Assembly: GCA_032622095.1 (NCBI GenBank)
Contig: CP136062.1
Coordinates: 10,693,710 to 10,757,709, forward strand
Direction of reading: 5' to 3'
From: Siphonodentalium dalli
Taxonomy: Eukaryota > Mollusca > Scaphopoda > Gadilida > Siphonodentaliidae
DNA length: 64,000 nt
Position 1 is the stretch's first letter. Every line of letters starts with the position of its first letter. Positions 11,946 to 22,778 of the stretch are shown here, piece after piece. Position numbers and translations under genes: made by a program. Below the pieces are notes generated by a model. It saw nothing but the letters and a program-made list of their open reading frames with translations, did no database searches and was not told the origin of the DNA.

Positions 11946-13378
11946 CAAGGGACCGTATTCACCGAGTGGGTTTATTTTATAAACCAGGTAGTTTATTTGG
12001 TGGCGGTTGAACGCACAAAGTATCATCGTTATAGCGTTAATGACACACGCCGTCGATGATACCCATATATGATTGTACCAATCTATCAGATTTGTCATTT
12101 GTGTTTGTCAATGTATTATTATATAACTAAATCACGAACACTAACCGGGCACAGTCCACATGCATTTCGGTATACATTATGCGTATATGTTTATAGAGAC
12201 TCAGACTGGTGTGTATATTTTTGCAGAATGAGTTTTGATGGCATAATTAAGATTTTCAAAATGGCACAACGTGTGGAAGAGGAAACCCAAGACAATCACA
12301 GTAAAATTATAAGGGATAGGTCCAGTGACGTGGCTAGAGGGTCTCCTTTGTGGGGGGGCGCCCACATTGATAATTCAATCTGCACCACCCCTTCAATCAG
12401 ACCAAACACATGTTTGCGTAATTCCATTTGCACCTTGTGGTCACTAACTAGCCGGAGGGATCAACATAATCTACTTGGCGAACCATGCCGCTGTACAATT
12501 TGAGATTTCTTTTAGATTTGACCTGAAAATTGCAATAAATCCTAACATCTAGTATAGTCTATAGCTCCACATAAATGCACACAGCCATGGGGAGGGACGC
12601 TCAAGATACACCGGATCGACCATGGTTCGGTTTGGTATGAGAACATTTTGAAATCGGACCATGAAAATCGCAAAATCCCAGTATCTATAGATCTCGGCCT
12701 CGAGCTTAATTTCCAAGTGTTGGAATTTTCCAACCTGACATCTCCTACTACAGTTAAACAATTTAGAATAATTAGCAGTTTTGATTGGCCATTGGGGAGA
12801 ATCGAGGACACAAGGTTGCCAAGTGTTGGAAATTTCCAACTTGACACCAACATAAGGTCGGAAAATTCCCTTCCAACTGATGGCATTCTCCGTCAATCAT
12901 TTTGACAAGAAGTATGAGATAATGCAAATGTTGGTCTAAAAACAACAAAACAGAATCGATTAATTGCAACAAAATAATGCTAACCACTGTCAACTATGGT
13001 ATTAAATTTCCCAAAATGTGTTATTCAACATTCTGTTCAACGAAATATGGCTGTCTTATCCCTTTGGTATCACGAAATTGGCCGTATTACCACTTGATAT
13101 TAGAGTTATCCATATTCATCCGCAATTTTGTCCGAGACCGTCCATTTGACAATGTTTTTCTAGGCCACGAAAAATAGCACATATCGAGAAATAACAACCT
13201 TGAAAAATCAATATCTGATCACTGAGCTTTCATGGGTCGGTTCCTCGGCTCGTATAAAATACTTTTTGCACAGGAAGCCAAAGAAATAGTAATTTAGGAG
13301 CGTTAATTCTCATTGTACATCTTTAAGAAACTTTGTTTGATTTTTCAGCTGTAGCCACCACAGACGGTTTTTGGCACT
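11946..13378. other. Intergenic, no supported gene
   Basis: The open frame at 12069-12503 has no recognisable domain. The part at 12230-12330 is charged and has an acceptor-like TTTTTGCAG before an ATG, so a distant 5' exon is conceivable but unsupported. The stretch 12690-12860 carries repeated TTGGAAATTTCCAAC-like phrases, and a related phrase occurs near 36530. Confidence 0.3.
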
Positions 13379-13634
13379 TTAACCCTTTGAGTGCCAGGGG
13401 CCGATCTAATCGGCCCTAAACCTACACAATAAGTCTGTTAAAGAATATAATAAAATATATTACAATTGTAAAAAATTGTAAAAAAAAATATAAATAAAAA
13501 AATAATAATTGTTAGGCCAATGCATTCTCTTATATATGCGAGGCGACCTATGGTCGACTCGCATATATAAGATAATGCATTGGCACAGGGTATATGGGTT
13601 GATACAAAAATCGACCTGGCACTCAAAGGGTTAA
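13379..13634. mobile_element. TTAA-flanked palindromic MITE (piggyBac-like), copy 1
   Basis: Inverted ends CCCTTTGAGTGCCAGG are flanked by TTAA on both sides (13379-13382 and 13631-13634). A CCC-type terminal repeat with a TTAA target is the hallmark of piggyBac transposons. The middle holds an inner hairpin, GCCAATGCATTCTCTTATAT and its complement. A second copy lies at 49806-50034. Confidence 0.8.
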
Positions 13635-13854
13635 TCATATCCACCCAATAGTTTCTTCTATTTTTCACCTTCAGAAGCCATACAGCATGCAAATACTGAA
13701 TGTAATTGACCATGTGACCTTGTGAGTTGTGACCTCTGGTTGATGGGGTCAAACGGTTCACGCAAGAAGATGGAAAAGGATGAAGATGATATCTGGAATT
13801 ACAAAAACAAAAAGATTAGAAAAATAAACAGAAATATTATCAAAAAGTGAGTCT

Positions 13855-13945
13855 AACCTATAGAGAGCCCCAAATGTACCAGAGCAGACAACACTCCTAA
13901 GTGCATGCTTCCATCATGATCTGTGTGAGGCTCCCTGTGGGTTGA
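13855..13945. mobile_element. CCCATAGAGAGCCCC MITE unit
   Basis: A roughly 90-bp imperfect palindrome: CCTATAGAGAGCCCC on the left, CTAAGTGCATGCTTCCATC in the middle and GAGGCTCCCTGTGGGTT on the right. The same unit recurs at 34510-34600, in the array at 33143-34200 and at 52888-53365. The copy at 53275-53360 has TTAA at both ends. Confidence 0.7.
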
Positions 13946-13996
13946 ACATTAAACTTTAAATACCACAGCTTCAAGATCATCCAACAAAAAAGTAAG

Positions 13997-14105
13997 GCCT
14001 AAACAGAATGTGTTCCCCGGAGGGTGAAATTGGTGATGCTAGCCCGCTATGCGGCAGCAATACTAAATTCACCCTTTGGCTGACCTCATTCTGTTAATGT
14101 CTCAA
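13997..14105. mobile_element. hAT-type MITE (GAGGTCCCCAGAGGG family), fragment
   Basis: A short palindrome around GGTGATGCTAGCCCGCTATG, flanked by GGGTGAAATT and AATTCACCC. It is a diverged, truncated member of the family whose best copy, with an 8-bp duplication, is at 51695-51948. Confidence 0.6.
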
Positions 14106-14305
14106 CACATTACTTTTTGTTGGATGATTTTGAAGCTGTGTATTTAATGTCACCATCAGGACATTGTTGTAAAATTGTAACCGATTTTATTTAGTGATTC
14201 CGCATTGTCACTGCAAATGCTGACTTAAATTAATATAATTGATGTTTTAGCCCCATATTATGAAAATAATAGGACTAATTGATGCCCATTGGCCGGTAAA
14301 TCACA

Positions 14306-14780
14306 TTTGTGACCCGCCATATCAAATCCAGTCGTAAGTCGGGATTTTTTTACCCTGTGCCAATGCATTCTCTTATATATGCGAGTCGACCATAGGTCGC
14401 CTCGCATATATAAGAGAATGCATTGGCCTAACAATTTTTTACAATTTTAATAATTTGTTCTTGTATTATTTAACAATTTTATAATTTCACCCATACAGAG
14501 CCCCAGACAAACATGAGCAGACGACCCTCTTCTATATGCTTCTATATATGTGTGGGGCTCCCTGCAGGGTAATGGATGTTTTTTATTTTATGTCCTAAAG
14601 TTTGTAAGAAACATTTATTTAAAAAACATGATAAAAAATTGTTAGGCCAATGCATTCTCTTATATATAAGAGAATGCATTGGCACAGGGTAAAAAAATCC
14701 CTTATATATAAGAGAATGCATTGGCACAGGGTAAAAAAATCCCGACTTACGACTGGATTTGATATGGCGGGTCACATTTT
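14306..14780. mobile_element. Palindromic element with nested hairpins
   Basis: The outer arms are inverted: GTGACCCGCCATATCAAATC at about 14309 and its complement ending near 14776. Inside each arm is the GCCAATGCATTCTCTTATAT hairpin. The right side has a short tandem copy of the GGCACAGGGTAAAAAAATCC segment. A CCCATAG-type unit (about 14500-14570) occupies the centre. Confidence 0.7.
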
Positions 14781-14829
14781 GTTTACAAACGAAGTGAGTC
14801 TCTCCATAGCTTATGTGAAGTCACAGTCA

Positions 14830-15216
14830 TCAGGATCAAGTCTGCAAATCCCGCATAGCATCACTAAATTCACCCTCCGGGGACCTCATTCTGCTTAGGC
14901 TCTCAACTGATATGGCAGACATAGGATCAGATTGAAGTTCCCCAGTTGAAGTTGATGATGTTCACCATTGGGTGCCTCAATTATGAATTTTATCTTCTGC
15001 AAATTAGGGGATATAGAAACTTCCTAGAAGGGAAATGTAACTAAAAACAATCCTAATTTGATACTATAGATACTTCCCAGAAGATGAAGCCTAAGCAGAA
15101 TGAGGTCTCCAGAGGGTGAATTTGGTGATGCTAGCCCACTATGCGGGATAGCATCACTAAATTCACCCTCTGGGGACCTCATTCTGCAAATGACAGACAC
15201 GCTATTTGCAGGCTTG
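14830..15216. mobile_element. hAT-type MITE, copy with internal segment
   Basis: Two palindromic halves (TTCACCCTCYGGGGACCTC and its complement) flank an internal segment with GTTGAAGTTGATGATGTTCA. The right end is GCTATTTGCAGGCTTG at 15201-15216. It matches the elements at 31908-32354 and 52132-52572 in layout. Confidence 0.7.
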
Positions 15217-15228
15217 ATCAGGATACGA

Positions 15229-15556
15229 TATGTTGCCATGCAGGATACGATATGTTGCCATGCAGGATACGATATGTTGCCATGCAGGATACGATATGTT
15301 GCCATGCAGGATACGATATGTTGCCATGCAGGATACGATATGTTGCCATGCAGGATATGATATGTTGCCATGCAGGATACGATATGTTGCCATGCAGGAT
15401 GCGATATGTTGCCATGCAGGATACGATATGTTGCCATGCAGGATACGATATGTTGCCATGCAGGATACGATATGTTGCCATGCAGGATACGATATGTTGC
15501 CATGCAGGATGCGATATGTTGCCATGCAGGATACGATATGTTGCCATGCAGGATAC
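15229..15556 (+). repeat. 22-bp tandem repeat, about 15 copies
   Basis: The unit is GATACGATATGTTGCCATGC plus AG, with rare single-base changes (GATGCGATATG). It begins 13 bp after the preceding MITE ends. Because the unit is not a multiple of three and has no stops in several frames, open frames appear on both strands. They are artefacts. Confidence 0.95.
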
Positions 15557-15747
15557 ATTCAGGGCTTATAATGAGAAATGATTCTCGCAAAGTGAAACAT
15601 GAGAATCAACTATGATTCTCGCGTTCAATATTGAAAGCTGTAAATGACGATTACATGTACAATAAATATCGCAATTCTGCATTCCTTTCACATTCACATC
15701 AACTCACTTGACTGAAGATACAGGGAGAGAGTAACTTTTTAAATATG

Positions 15748-16610
15748 TTAACCCTTTGAACCCGATGAGACCAGAATACCTGTCCAATCCTTATGTTCCT
15801 ATACATGTATCCCGGGAGACCAGAATACCTGTCCAATCCTTATGTTCCTATATCCCGGGAGACCAGAATACCGGTCCAATCCTTATGTTCCTATATCCCG
15901 GGAGACCAGAATACCGGTCCAATCCTTATGTTCCTATATCCCGGGAGACCAGAATACCGGTCTGGAAATTGTATGATATTTGACACAAAATTACAGCACA
16001 ATAAACGCACATATCAACTAGAGTTGTACTTCTACTTTGCACACATCTGTCACATGTTTACCCATGTGACTTTGAAAGACAAACTGATGATACGATGGTC
16101 TGTTTCTTCATGCATGTGCAGAGGCCTACTTCGAGAAAAAAGTTCCTTTTTTATCGTCGGAAAAGGGGAAGTATTTCGTCAAAAATTTTGCGATCAAAAC
16201 ACAAATTAACTAGAATTGTGCATCTACTTTGCACAAATGAGTCACATGTTCATACCTCTGATTGTTTTTGCCAAATTGGTGACAGGCGGTCTGTTTCTTC
16301 GCTCATGCACAGAGGTGTATTTTGAGATTTTGAGAAACGCCTTTTATCGTAGGCTAAGGATAAGAATTTCGTAATAAATATATGGCGCGACCAAAGGGAG
16401 TTGCAATATAATATACATGTATAATGAACATGGAATTGAATGTCTCGTTGAAATACCTTGTAACATATATCACCACACACTAGCATAGTACAATGTAAAT
16501 ACGTCCCAGTTAAGGGCATTACGAGTTATGTCGTCGGAAACACTATATAATGTCAGGCGCCTCGGGTGGGGACCGCTTAACGTTCAGGATGTCAGGGTGC
16601 AAAGGGTTAA
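15748..16610. mobile_element. TTAA-flanked element with internal tandem repeats
   Basis: The left end is TTAACCCTTTGAACCC and the right end is GGGTGCAAAGGGTTAA, so the ends are short inverted repeats bounded by TTAA, again piggyBac-like. The interior carries a 43-bp tandem repeat (15768-15965, about four copies, GGAGACCAGAATACC) and a diverged pair of about 185 bp (roughly 15995-16340, CTACTTTGCACA...GGTCTGTTTCTTC). No transposase is present. Confidence 0.7.
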
Positions 16611-16689
16611 TGTGAGATATTACTGATGAGAAATTAGCCAAATTTATCTGTGAGAAAACATAAAATTAATGCACAAGCATCACAAGACA

Positions 16690-16893
16690 TACAGTAATGT
16701 CCTAAATAATCGACCTCTTAACCACAGCAGAATTATGGGTAACTTTTCAGGATTTAGTCGGAAATATGGCTTGTTTCCATTCATCGGAAAGCTTTCCGAA
16801 GAATGGTAACAAGCCATATTTCCGACTAAATCCTGAAAAGTTACCCATAATTCTGCTGTGGTTATGGAGTCAATTAATTAGGGCATTACTGTA
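16690..16893. mobile_element. TA-flanked palindromic MITE (mariner-like), copy 1
   Basis: The inverted ends CAGTAATGYCCTAAATAATC abut TA on each side, the duplication typical of Tc1/mariner elements. The arms continue through CAGCAGAATTATGGGTAAC and GGATTTAGTCGGAAATATGG, so the whole element can fold. Relatives lie at 39424-39677, 46523-46667 and 58274-58490. Confidence 0.85.
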
Positions 16894-17079
16894 ATAATGT
16901 TCTCATTGAATTTTCAAAACTTTTCCTGGAGGATGTCCTTTGAATCAACCTCTAATATGGAACGAATGATACTGCATATACCACCCCCACCCAACTTGTG
17001 GCATGTCATAATTCAATGTTGATTCTCGCGAAAATGGATGTATTTTAAAATTGTACATTATCGGAAACTGGCCAGGCAT

Positions 17080-17240
17080 TTTGCATGTATTTGAGGAAAA
17101 ATAGCTAAATTATTAGACAAGTATAGATTATGACCACCATGTGGGTGTCTGAGACCCATCTTCAAGTATAGATTATCACCACCATGTGGGTCACCATATG
17201 TGGGTCTCTGAGACCCGTCTGCAAGCAAGTCTGAGTTTAC
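17080..17240 (+). repeat. Short tandem duplication
   Basis: AAGTATAGATTATNACCACC followed by ATGTGGGTNTCTGAGACCC occurs twice, about 45-60 bp apart. No gene is visible. Confidence 0.6.
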
Positions 17241-17254
17241 TGTGCCTGTCATTT

Positions 17255-17737
17255 GCAGAATGAGGTCCCCAAAGGGTGAATTTAGTGATGCTATCATCCC
17301 TCATAGCAGGTTAGCATCACCAAATTCACCCTCTGGGGACCTCATTTTGCTTTTAGGCCTCATCTTCTGGAAAATATCTGTAGTCTCAAATTAATATTGG
17401 TTTTAGTTACTTTTTCTCTTCTGGGAAGTTTCTATATCCCCTAATTTTCAGAAAATAAAATGCATAATCAAGGTGACTAATGAGTGAATGTCACCAACTT
17501 CAACTGAGGAATTTCAATCTGATCCTAGGTCCCCCATAGCAGTTGAGGCATCACTAAATTTACCCTCTGGGGACCTCATTCTACAAATGACAGACACACT
17601 GTTTCAAGCCTCTGGGAACCTCATTCTGCTGAGGTGTAAGTAGAATGAGGGGTAGCATCACTAAATTCACCCTCTGGGGACCTCATTCTACAAATGACAG
17701 ACACACTATTTCAAGGCTTGCACTATTTGCAGGCTTG
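17255..17737. mobile_element. Cluster of hAT-type MITE copies upstream of exon A
   Basis: Several overlapping pieces of the GAGGTCCCCAGAGGGTGAAT family lie in both orientations (17255-17350, 17520-17600 and 17610-17737). Terminal phrases CACTATTTCAAGGCTTG and CACTATTTGCAGGCTTG both occur, so two members appear to be joined. The cluster ends 49 bp before exon A. Confidence 0.75.
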
Positions 17738-17786
17738 CCCATCTTGATTGACAAATAAAATCTGTTCTATTCTATTCTATTTATAG

Positions 17787-17905
17787 ACCCATCAAGAGAA
17801 AAGAAGAATCACCAAAGCAGGGTGGTAAAAAACCAAACATTGCACCCCGAAGAGTCAAGAAAAGCTTGGCTGTGAAAGCTTCCACTACCAGCGAACTTAA
17901 TTCAG
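17787..17905 (+). CDS. DCLRE1A: DCLRE1A exon A (N-terminal, basic)
   Basis: A 119-bp exon bounded by TTCTATTTATAG before it and CAG|GTACCT after it. It enters with the last base of a codon and leaves with the first base of the next. The open frame encodes a basic stretch beginning PIKRKEESPKQGGKKPN, likely nuclear-localising, and comparable in character to the KSKRKPKR stretch near the start of vertebrate SNM1A. The leaving phase (one base, G) completes a GAA codon with the first two bases of exon B, which supports the junction. The assignment rests on splice sites, phase and composition, because the segment is poorly conserved. The upstream exon was not found. The donor site overlaps a MITE insertion. 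Confidence 0.6.
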
Positions 17906-17908
17906 GTA

Positions 17909-18488
17909 CCTTACTCGTATTTAAATTCGCGCAGTACTATTTTTCGCTCAGTTTTGAATTTGCGCACTTTAAATTCGCGCACCTAGCTGCGCGAATTCAA
18001 AACTAACTAAATATTTTCGTAATATTTTTGTGATATTTTCGTATATCGTTGAGCTGATGACAGTTTCGGATCAGTCTTTGCTGAAGATCGTATATGTGTA
18101 TATTAAACACCATCGCGGTGGATTTACATCGTGTAGACAATAAACTAGTAACTACATACATCATCATTTTGTGGCGACTTGGAATATTAATATTTATTTT
18201 GCAAGCATTTCAACAATGTCTATGTTACCATGATTTGTCGCTTGGCATTGTGAACAATGGTCTTGATAGCGGTTGGCCGAATGCAAATATATACATATAT
18301 GCATAGGGGTAATTGTCTATTCAACCGTTCATAATACATGTAAACTCAGCAACATATCTCTCTTGTATTTCATATGGACTGTGGTTTAGATTAAACTTGG
18401 GAGTCGTACAATTTTTCGCTCAATTTTAAATTCGCGTACCGATGGGTGCGCGAAAAATAGTACTGTGCGAATTTAAATACGAGTAAGG
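17909..18488. mobile_element. TA-flanked palindromic MITE inside exon A donor site
   Basis: The inverted ends CCTTACTCGTATTTAAATTC (left, from 17909) and its complement (right, ending 18488) are flanked by TA at 17907-17908 and 18489-18490, as for Tc1/mariner-type insertions. The left TA supplies the T of the exon A donor GT (17906-17907) and the next A. Removing the element would restore CAG|GTAGTT. The subterminal parts are rich in CGCG and AATTCGCGCA motifs. There is no coding capacity. Confidence 0.85.
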
Positions 18489-18490
18489 TA

Positions 18491-18980
18491 GTTCTTTTAA
18501 CGAACATGGTTTGGGAAAAAAAAAACTCTTTGTTTCCGATACCCTGCCTGGCTGAGATTTACTTGCCTGCCTCAATTTTTTTCTTCAATTTTCTCCAGAA
18601 GTTAAGGCTAGTCTATAGTTACCTGTTAGAGTGTCATTGTGAATATTTTTCTCAATCCCAAAAGCAAAAAAGTTGGTTATTAAGTTCAATTTTGGTAGAG
18701 ATCTTACTGCAGAGTGAATGAATTGTTTTTATCAAATGCTTGGCTCATTTTCAATACACATTGATCTACCATATACCATGGGACCATGATTACACTATTA
18801 TATCGCTCACAGCTGAAAGGCTTTAAAAAAAAATATTGTAAAAAAAAAAAATCCCTGCCTGCCTGTCTGGAAAATTATCCCAATGTTATCGGAAACAGAG
18901 AAGTTTTTTGTTTCGGCCTAGTTCGAACCCCAAAATTATGTACACATAATTTCGTGAGAGGTATATCAAAATATATAATA
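18491..18980. other. Intron sequence, nothing identified
   Basis: A/T-rich intronic DNA with poly-A runs near 18520 and 18840. No exon or named repeat recognised. Confidence 0.35.
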
Positions 18981-19130
18981 CCTATACAAATTCACCCTCT
19001 GGGAACCTCATTCTGCTGAGATGTAAGCAGAATGAGGTCCCCAGAGGGTGAATATGGTAGCGGGGTAGCATCACTAAATTCACCCTCTGGGGACCTCATT
19101 CTGCAAATGACAGACACACTATTTCAAGGC
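18981..19130. mobile_element. hAT-type MITE copy
   Basis: A palindrome of TTCACCCTCTGGGAACCTC and its complement around a short centre. The right end CACTATTTCAAGGCTTG matches 51932-51948. The outer left end is missing. Confidence 0.7.
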
Positions 19131-19354
19131 TTGATGATCTCTATGGATTTAGCCAGAGTAGAGATTCATGGCATGATCTAACTTTGTTCGTGAACTTATA
19201 CCAAGTCAAAATTCTATCCTGATGATCGCCAATGTCTGGAGCTGAACCCATGACACTCGTCTACCTCCATCTGTCAGGCTGTCTGTCCATCCGTCTGTCC
19301 GACCATACACCTCAGTCTCATGTTATCAGATAGGAACTTGAATGATATGTACAG

Positions 19355-19430
19355 CAGGCTAGCATCACTAAATTCACTCTTTGGAGACCTCATTCTGCAT
19401 AGGCCTCATCTTCTCTGGAAAATAACTTTA
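19355..19430. mobile_element. hAT-type MITE fragment
   Basis: Half-palindrome fragment: GCTAGCATCACTAAATTCAC, TTTGGAGACCTCATTCTGC, then a piece of the internal segment (CCTCATCTTCTCTGG). Confidence 0.6.
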
Positions 19431-19448
19431 TTATTAAATTTATAAGTT

Positions 19449-20010
19449 TTTAGCTCACCTGAGACGAAGTCTCCGGTGGAGCTATAGTCATCACTCCTCG
19501 TCCGTCCGTCTGTCCATCCATCCGTCCGTCAAGAATCATCTTCTCCAGAACTAGTCTCCGTCCGTCCGTCCGTCAGTCCGTCAAGAATCATCTTCTTCTC
19601 CAGAACCGTAAGGCGGAACAGGTTCATATTTGGTGTCAATGTTCCCTAGGTGAATCTCATTCAGATTTGTTCAAATGAGGTCATTAGGTCAATTAGTTGA
19701 AAAAGCAGGGCCACAACTCTAATCCTTCATAGTAATTCTTAGAATGAATTCTTTTTCCAGAACTATAAGGCCTAATGGGTTCATATTTGGTGTGGATGTT
19801 CCCTGAGTATCTCCCATCAGATTTGTTCAAATGAGGTCACCAGGTTGATTAGTTGAGAAACCAGGGCCATAACTTTTAGTAATTCTTAAAATGACTTCGT
19901 CTCAAGGCATATTGTGCTGATTAAGCTTATATTTGGTATGGAGGGACCTTGGTTGACTAGGGTTCAGATTTGTTCAAATGGGGTCACTGGTTCAAATAGG
20001 GGCAGAGCCA
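19449..20010 (+). mobile_element. Second hairpin-ended repeat family, TCCGTCCG-rich
   Basis: Starts with an imperfect hairpin (TAGCTCACCTGAGACGAAGT ... GTGGAGCTA), then tandem CCGTCCGTC runs and diverged units with TCTCCAGAACNGTAAGGC and TTCAGATTTGTTCAAATGRGG about every 150-170 bp. The architecture parallels the element at 8660-10318. No coding potential. The repeat at 20025-20160 belongs to the old dispersed family seen at 150-260. Confidence 0.6.
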
Positions 20011-20159
20011 GGGACACATCACAGCCTCATATTTCTTACCTAGATTTTTCTTAGCATGTTCTTCATCTATATGGATTTTGGTATTGTTTATTTAATCCCT
20101 TCCACTCTTGTTTTGATATAGAATTCATCCAAGACAGGATTACTCAAACTAGTCTAGTC

Positions 20160-20880
20160 GTAATTCTCAGAAAAGACATTTCTAGAAGCATTTCCGCGGA
20201 AAAGTGTCAAACCAACTTTTTTACCATAATTCGAAGGTGCCGAACACGAATAGACTGCCTGTCGCCCGATTGGATGAACATAGGGTTCAATAAAAGGCTT
20301 TTAAAATCTTCGTGTTTTCTTCGTTGGGGGGGGGGGGGTTGTTGATACGGCGCATCGTACAACGTATATGAAATCACGTAACTGGCCTTGAACTTACTCA
20401 AACTTATATACTCCTCGCGGAACGTTCAAAGCCGCGTTGTATCATGATACTATCATCACAGTAATAATTCTGAAACATTAACATCATAGTAATCAGGTAC
20501 CTACGGTAAGACATTGCTGTTTTGTATATCTATCGACGATTCTCGTAAGAATTATCTTATAGTCCGGGAGCCAACAGGGGTACCCTTGCACCCCCTGGAC
20601 TTAACATCACCCCACTCATTTTGTTCTTTATTATGTCCTTGAACTTTTAAGCAATGTTAACAAGAAAAAAATGTGGCCGTGTAGACTCCAGACAAGAATG
20701 CGTCCATCCTGGCCGCCGTTTTTCAGATCAGACCCTAAGTCAGTTTTATGCAAATTATAGCGGGGAAATCTATTAAAATGTATACAAATGTATATATTTT
20801 CGTGAAGCTAAGACATATTGACACTTTTTTGACTCAAAGCTGAAACTCACCATCGAAGATGGCCGCCAAAATGGCCGCCA
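20160..20880. other. Intron sequence with G-run, nothing identified
   Basis: Contains a run of about 13 G near 20326. No exon seen. 20850-20880 carries GATGGCCGCCAAAATGGCCG, which resembles phrases near 27345-27375 in the right arm of the following inverted repeat. Confidence 0.35.
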
Positions 20881-22337
20881 GAAGTTGAAAATGTGACGTT
20901 TTTTCACAAATATCTTTTAGATCAGTTCATGTTGTTTGGAACTGGTTGAGTAATATGACTTTATTTTGTGTTTTGTATATTAACTGATCATTGGAGCGGC
21001 GTGTATGAGTACGGTATACAGTGAGTTGCTGAATTGTCATGTGTGAGGTGTATATGCAAGTATGGAAGGTATAAATGGTCATGTGTGTGGGTATTGGTAT
21101 ATCTGGAAGGGCTCACCATTGGTGAGGTGTATATGTATACCTGGATTGACCCTATGGTCATGGGTATGGCGAATAGGTATACATGTAGTGGCTATATGGT
21201 CCATAGTGAGATGAATATGTATACACTGACTGAATGTATGATCGTGAATGTGATGAATATGAATATGAATATGAATACATATAGTGACTATATGGTCATG
21301 AGCCAGGTGTAGGAGTATACCTGGTGTTCATGTATGGTGAATCGTGGCTGTATCGTCATTTGTGGTATGTACGGGTATAACCAAGTATGGCTGTATGGTC
21401 AGGCGTACGTGTATAAAGTGGGTGACTATATTGCCATTTGTGTGGTATGTGTGTACATATGGGGTGACTGAGGTAATGGGTTGGTTGTACATGTGTACCT
21501 TGAGTGGCTATCGCTTTCCACAATAACTCAAGGATATGTTAATCAATAGAGAGGTCATGTCAGAGAGTTCTCCATCTTGATGGTGTTTATGTATATGGGG
21601 GAAACATTAAACGTGGAAAGCGATAGCCACCCATTATCACACAGTCATTCCATATATACATAAACACCACATATATAACAATATAGTGACCCAATGTATA
21701 CACGTACACCTGACCCATGACAACGGATGACCATCCAGCCATGAGTCACAATGGAGGCACTTCGGGTATACTCCTAAACATGACCCATAACCATATAATT
21801 ACTCCGTGTATACCCATGCATTCACCTCACCATTGGCTATACGGTAATCCCCCATATACCTATTCTCCACACACATGGTCAAATAGACATTCAATATATA
21901 CATCACAGGGATGAGAATTTTCCGCTTTTCGGCGGATTTCCGCTTTTTGGAAGCCATTTTGGACGTTTTTGAGATCTGTGCAAATCCGCTGAGAAAATTT
22001 TGGGGGTGGGGGGGGGGGGGGGGGGGGGGGTATGGTTAGTTTTTATTCGCGACGATCTCAGTCGGCCGATATATAAGGCTAAATTGTCCGGTCATTCAGA
22101 GCGACACCGGTTGTTTTTTCGGCAACACCGGTTCTACCATGCCGGTTTAATATGTAGCTTCTCATTGGCTCGCTTCGCTTCCGTTGTTGTCGACGCTCGA
22201 CATCAAGCCAATGATATTCGTTGACTCGACGGACTTCGGGATAATTTTTGCCGCGATCATTCTTTTGTTTTGAACAAAAGAGTTTCACGGTTCGCGATCT
22301 CTTTCAAAAGAAATTAGAAGTTTTAAAAGTGATTGTT

Positions 22338-22776
22338 ATGAATTCAATTGTGAAAGAAGGCGATCGATATGACGACGTTGGAGTTAAGAATAAGTTTTCA
22401 TTTGCCTGGTTTCAAAAGCCGGTCAAAATTCGTCATAAAGATGGTAAAGAAAAAGATTACATTCTCGGTGATTTTTTCAAAAAAGTTGCTGTTTCTGGGA
22501 AGTGCATCTGTGTTATTTGCAATAAACTAACAAATTACGGATCGCGCGGATGCAAGATCACTGTAGCACAGTTGTGCACATAGATTCTTTGTGTGTGAGG
22601 ACATCAAACTTTAGACTTGACTCAATGTTTGGACAGACGTCAACAAATAATAAGCTGAACCCAAAGATTGATTCAACCTGTATCCCAATGTGCGACAGGA
22701 TAGCTACACAGGAGGTAAGAACTGGTTTAATTGATTCACTGATTATTAATTTTGCCTTCTAGTAATAATAATCTGT
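22338..22776 (+). pseudogene. hAT transposase N-terminus, BED-like finger, frame-broken
   Basis: The frame from ATG 22338 encodes MNSIVKEGDRYDDVGVKNKF and then a CxxC pair in GKCICVICNKLTNYG. It runs off-frame near 22548. The next frame (from 22550) supplies QDHCSTVVHIDSL, which would provide the histidines of a BED-like zinc finger. No GT-AG intron lies between them, so a small indel is the simplest reading. A second break follows at 22760-22778, where TAG TAA TAA precede EHSLPLSLAPTLVK, a segment that resembles the AEHNLPF motif ahead of hAT catalytic domains. A 48-bp GT-AG intron (22715-22762) is possible but does not restore the frame. Confidence 0.65.
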
Positions 22777-22778
22777 GA

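Noticed and set aside
12069-12503. 144-residue frame with acceptor-like TTTTTGCAG and an ATG at 12230
   Set aside because: A donor near 12327 would even fit exon A's phase, but the donor is weak, the protein matches nothing known, and the rest of the frame looks like repeat translation.
15024-15615. Open frames on both strands over the 22-bp array
   Set aside because: Both strands and several frames are open because of the repeat; no protein feature.
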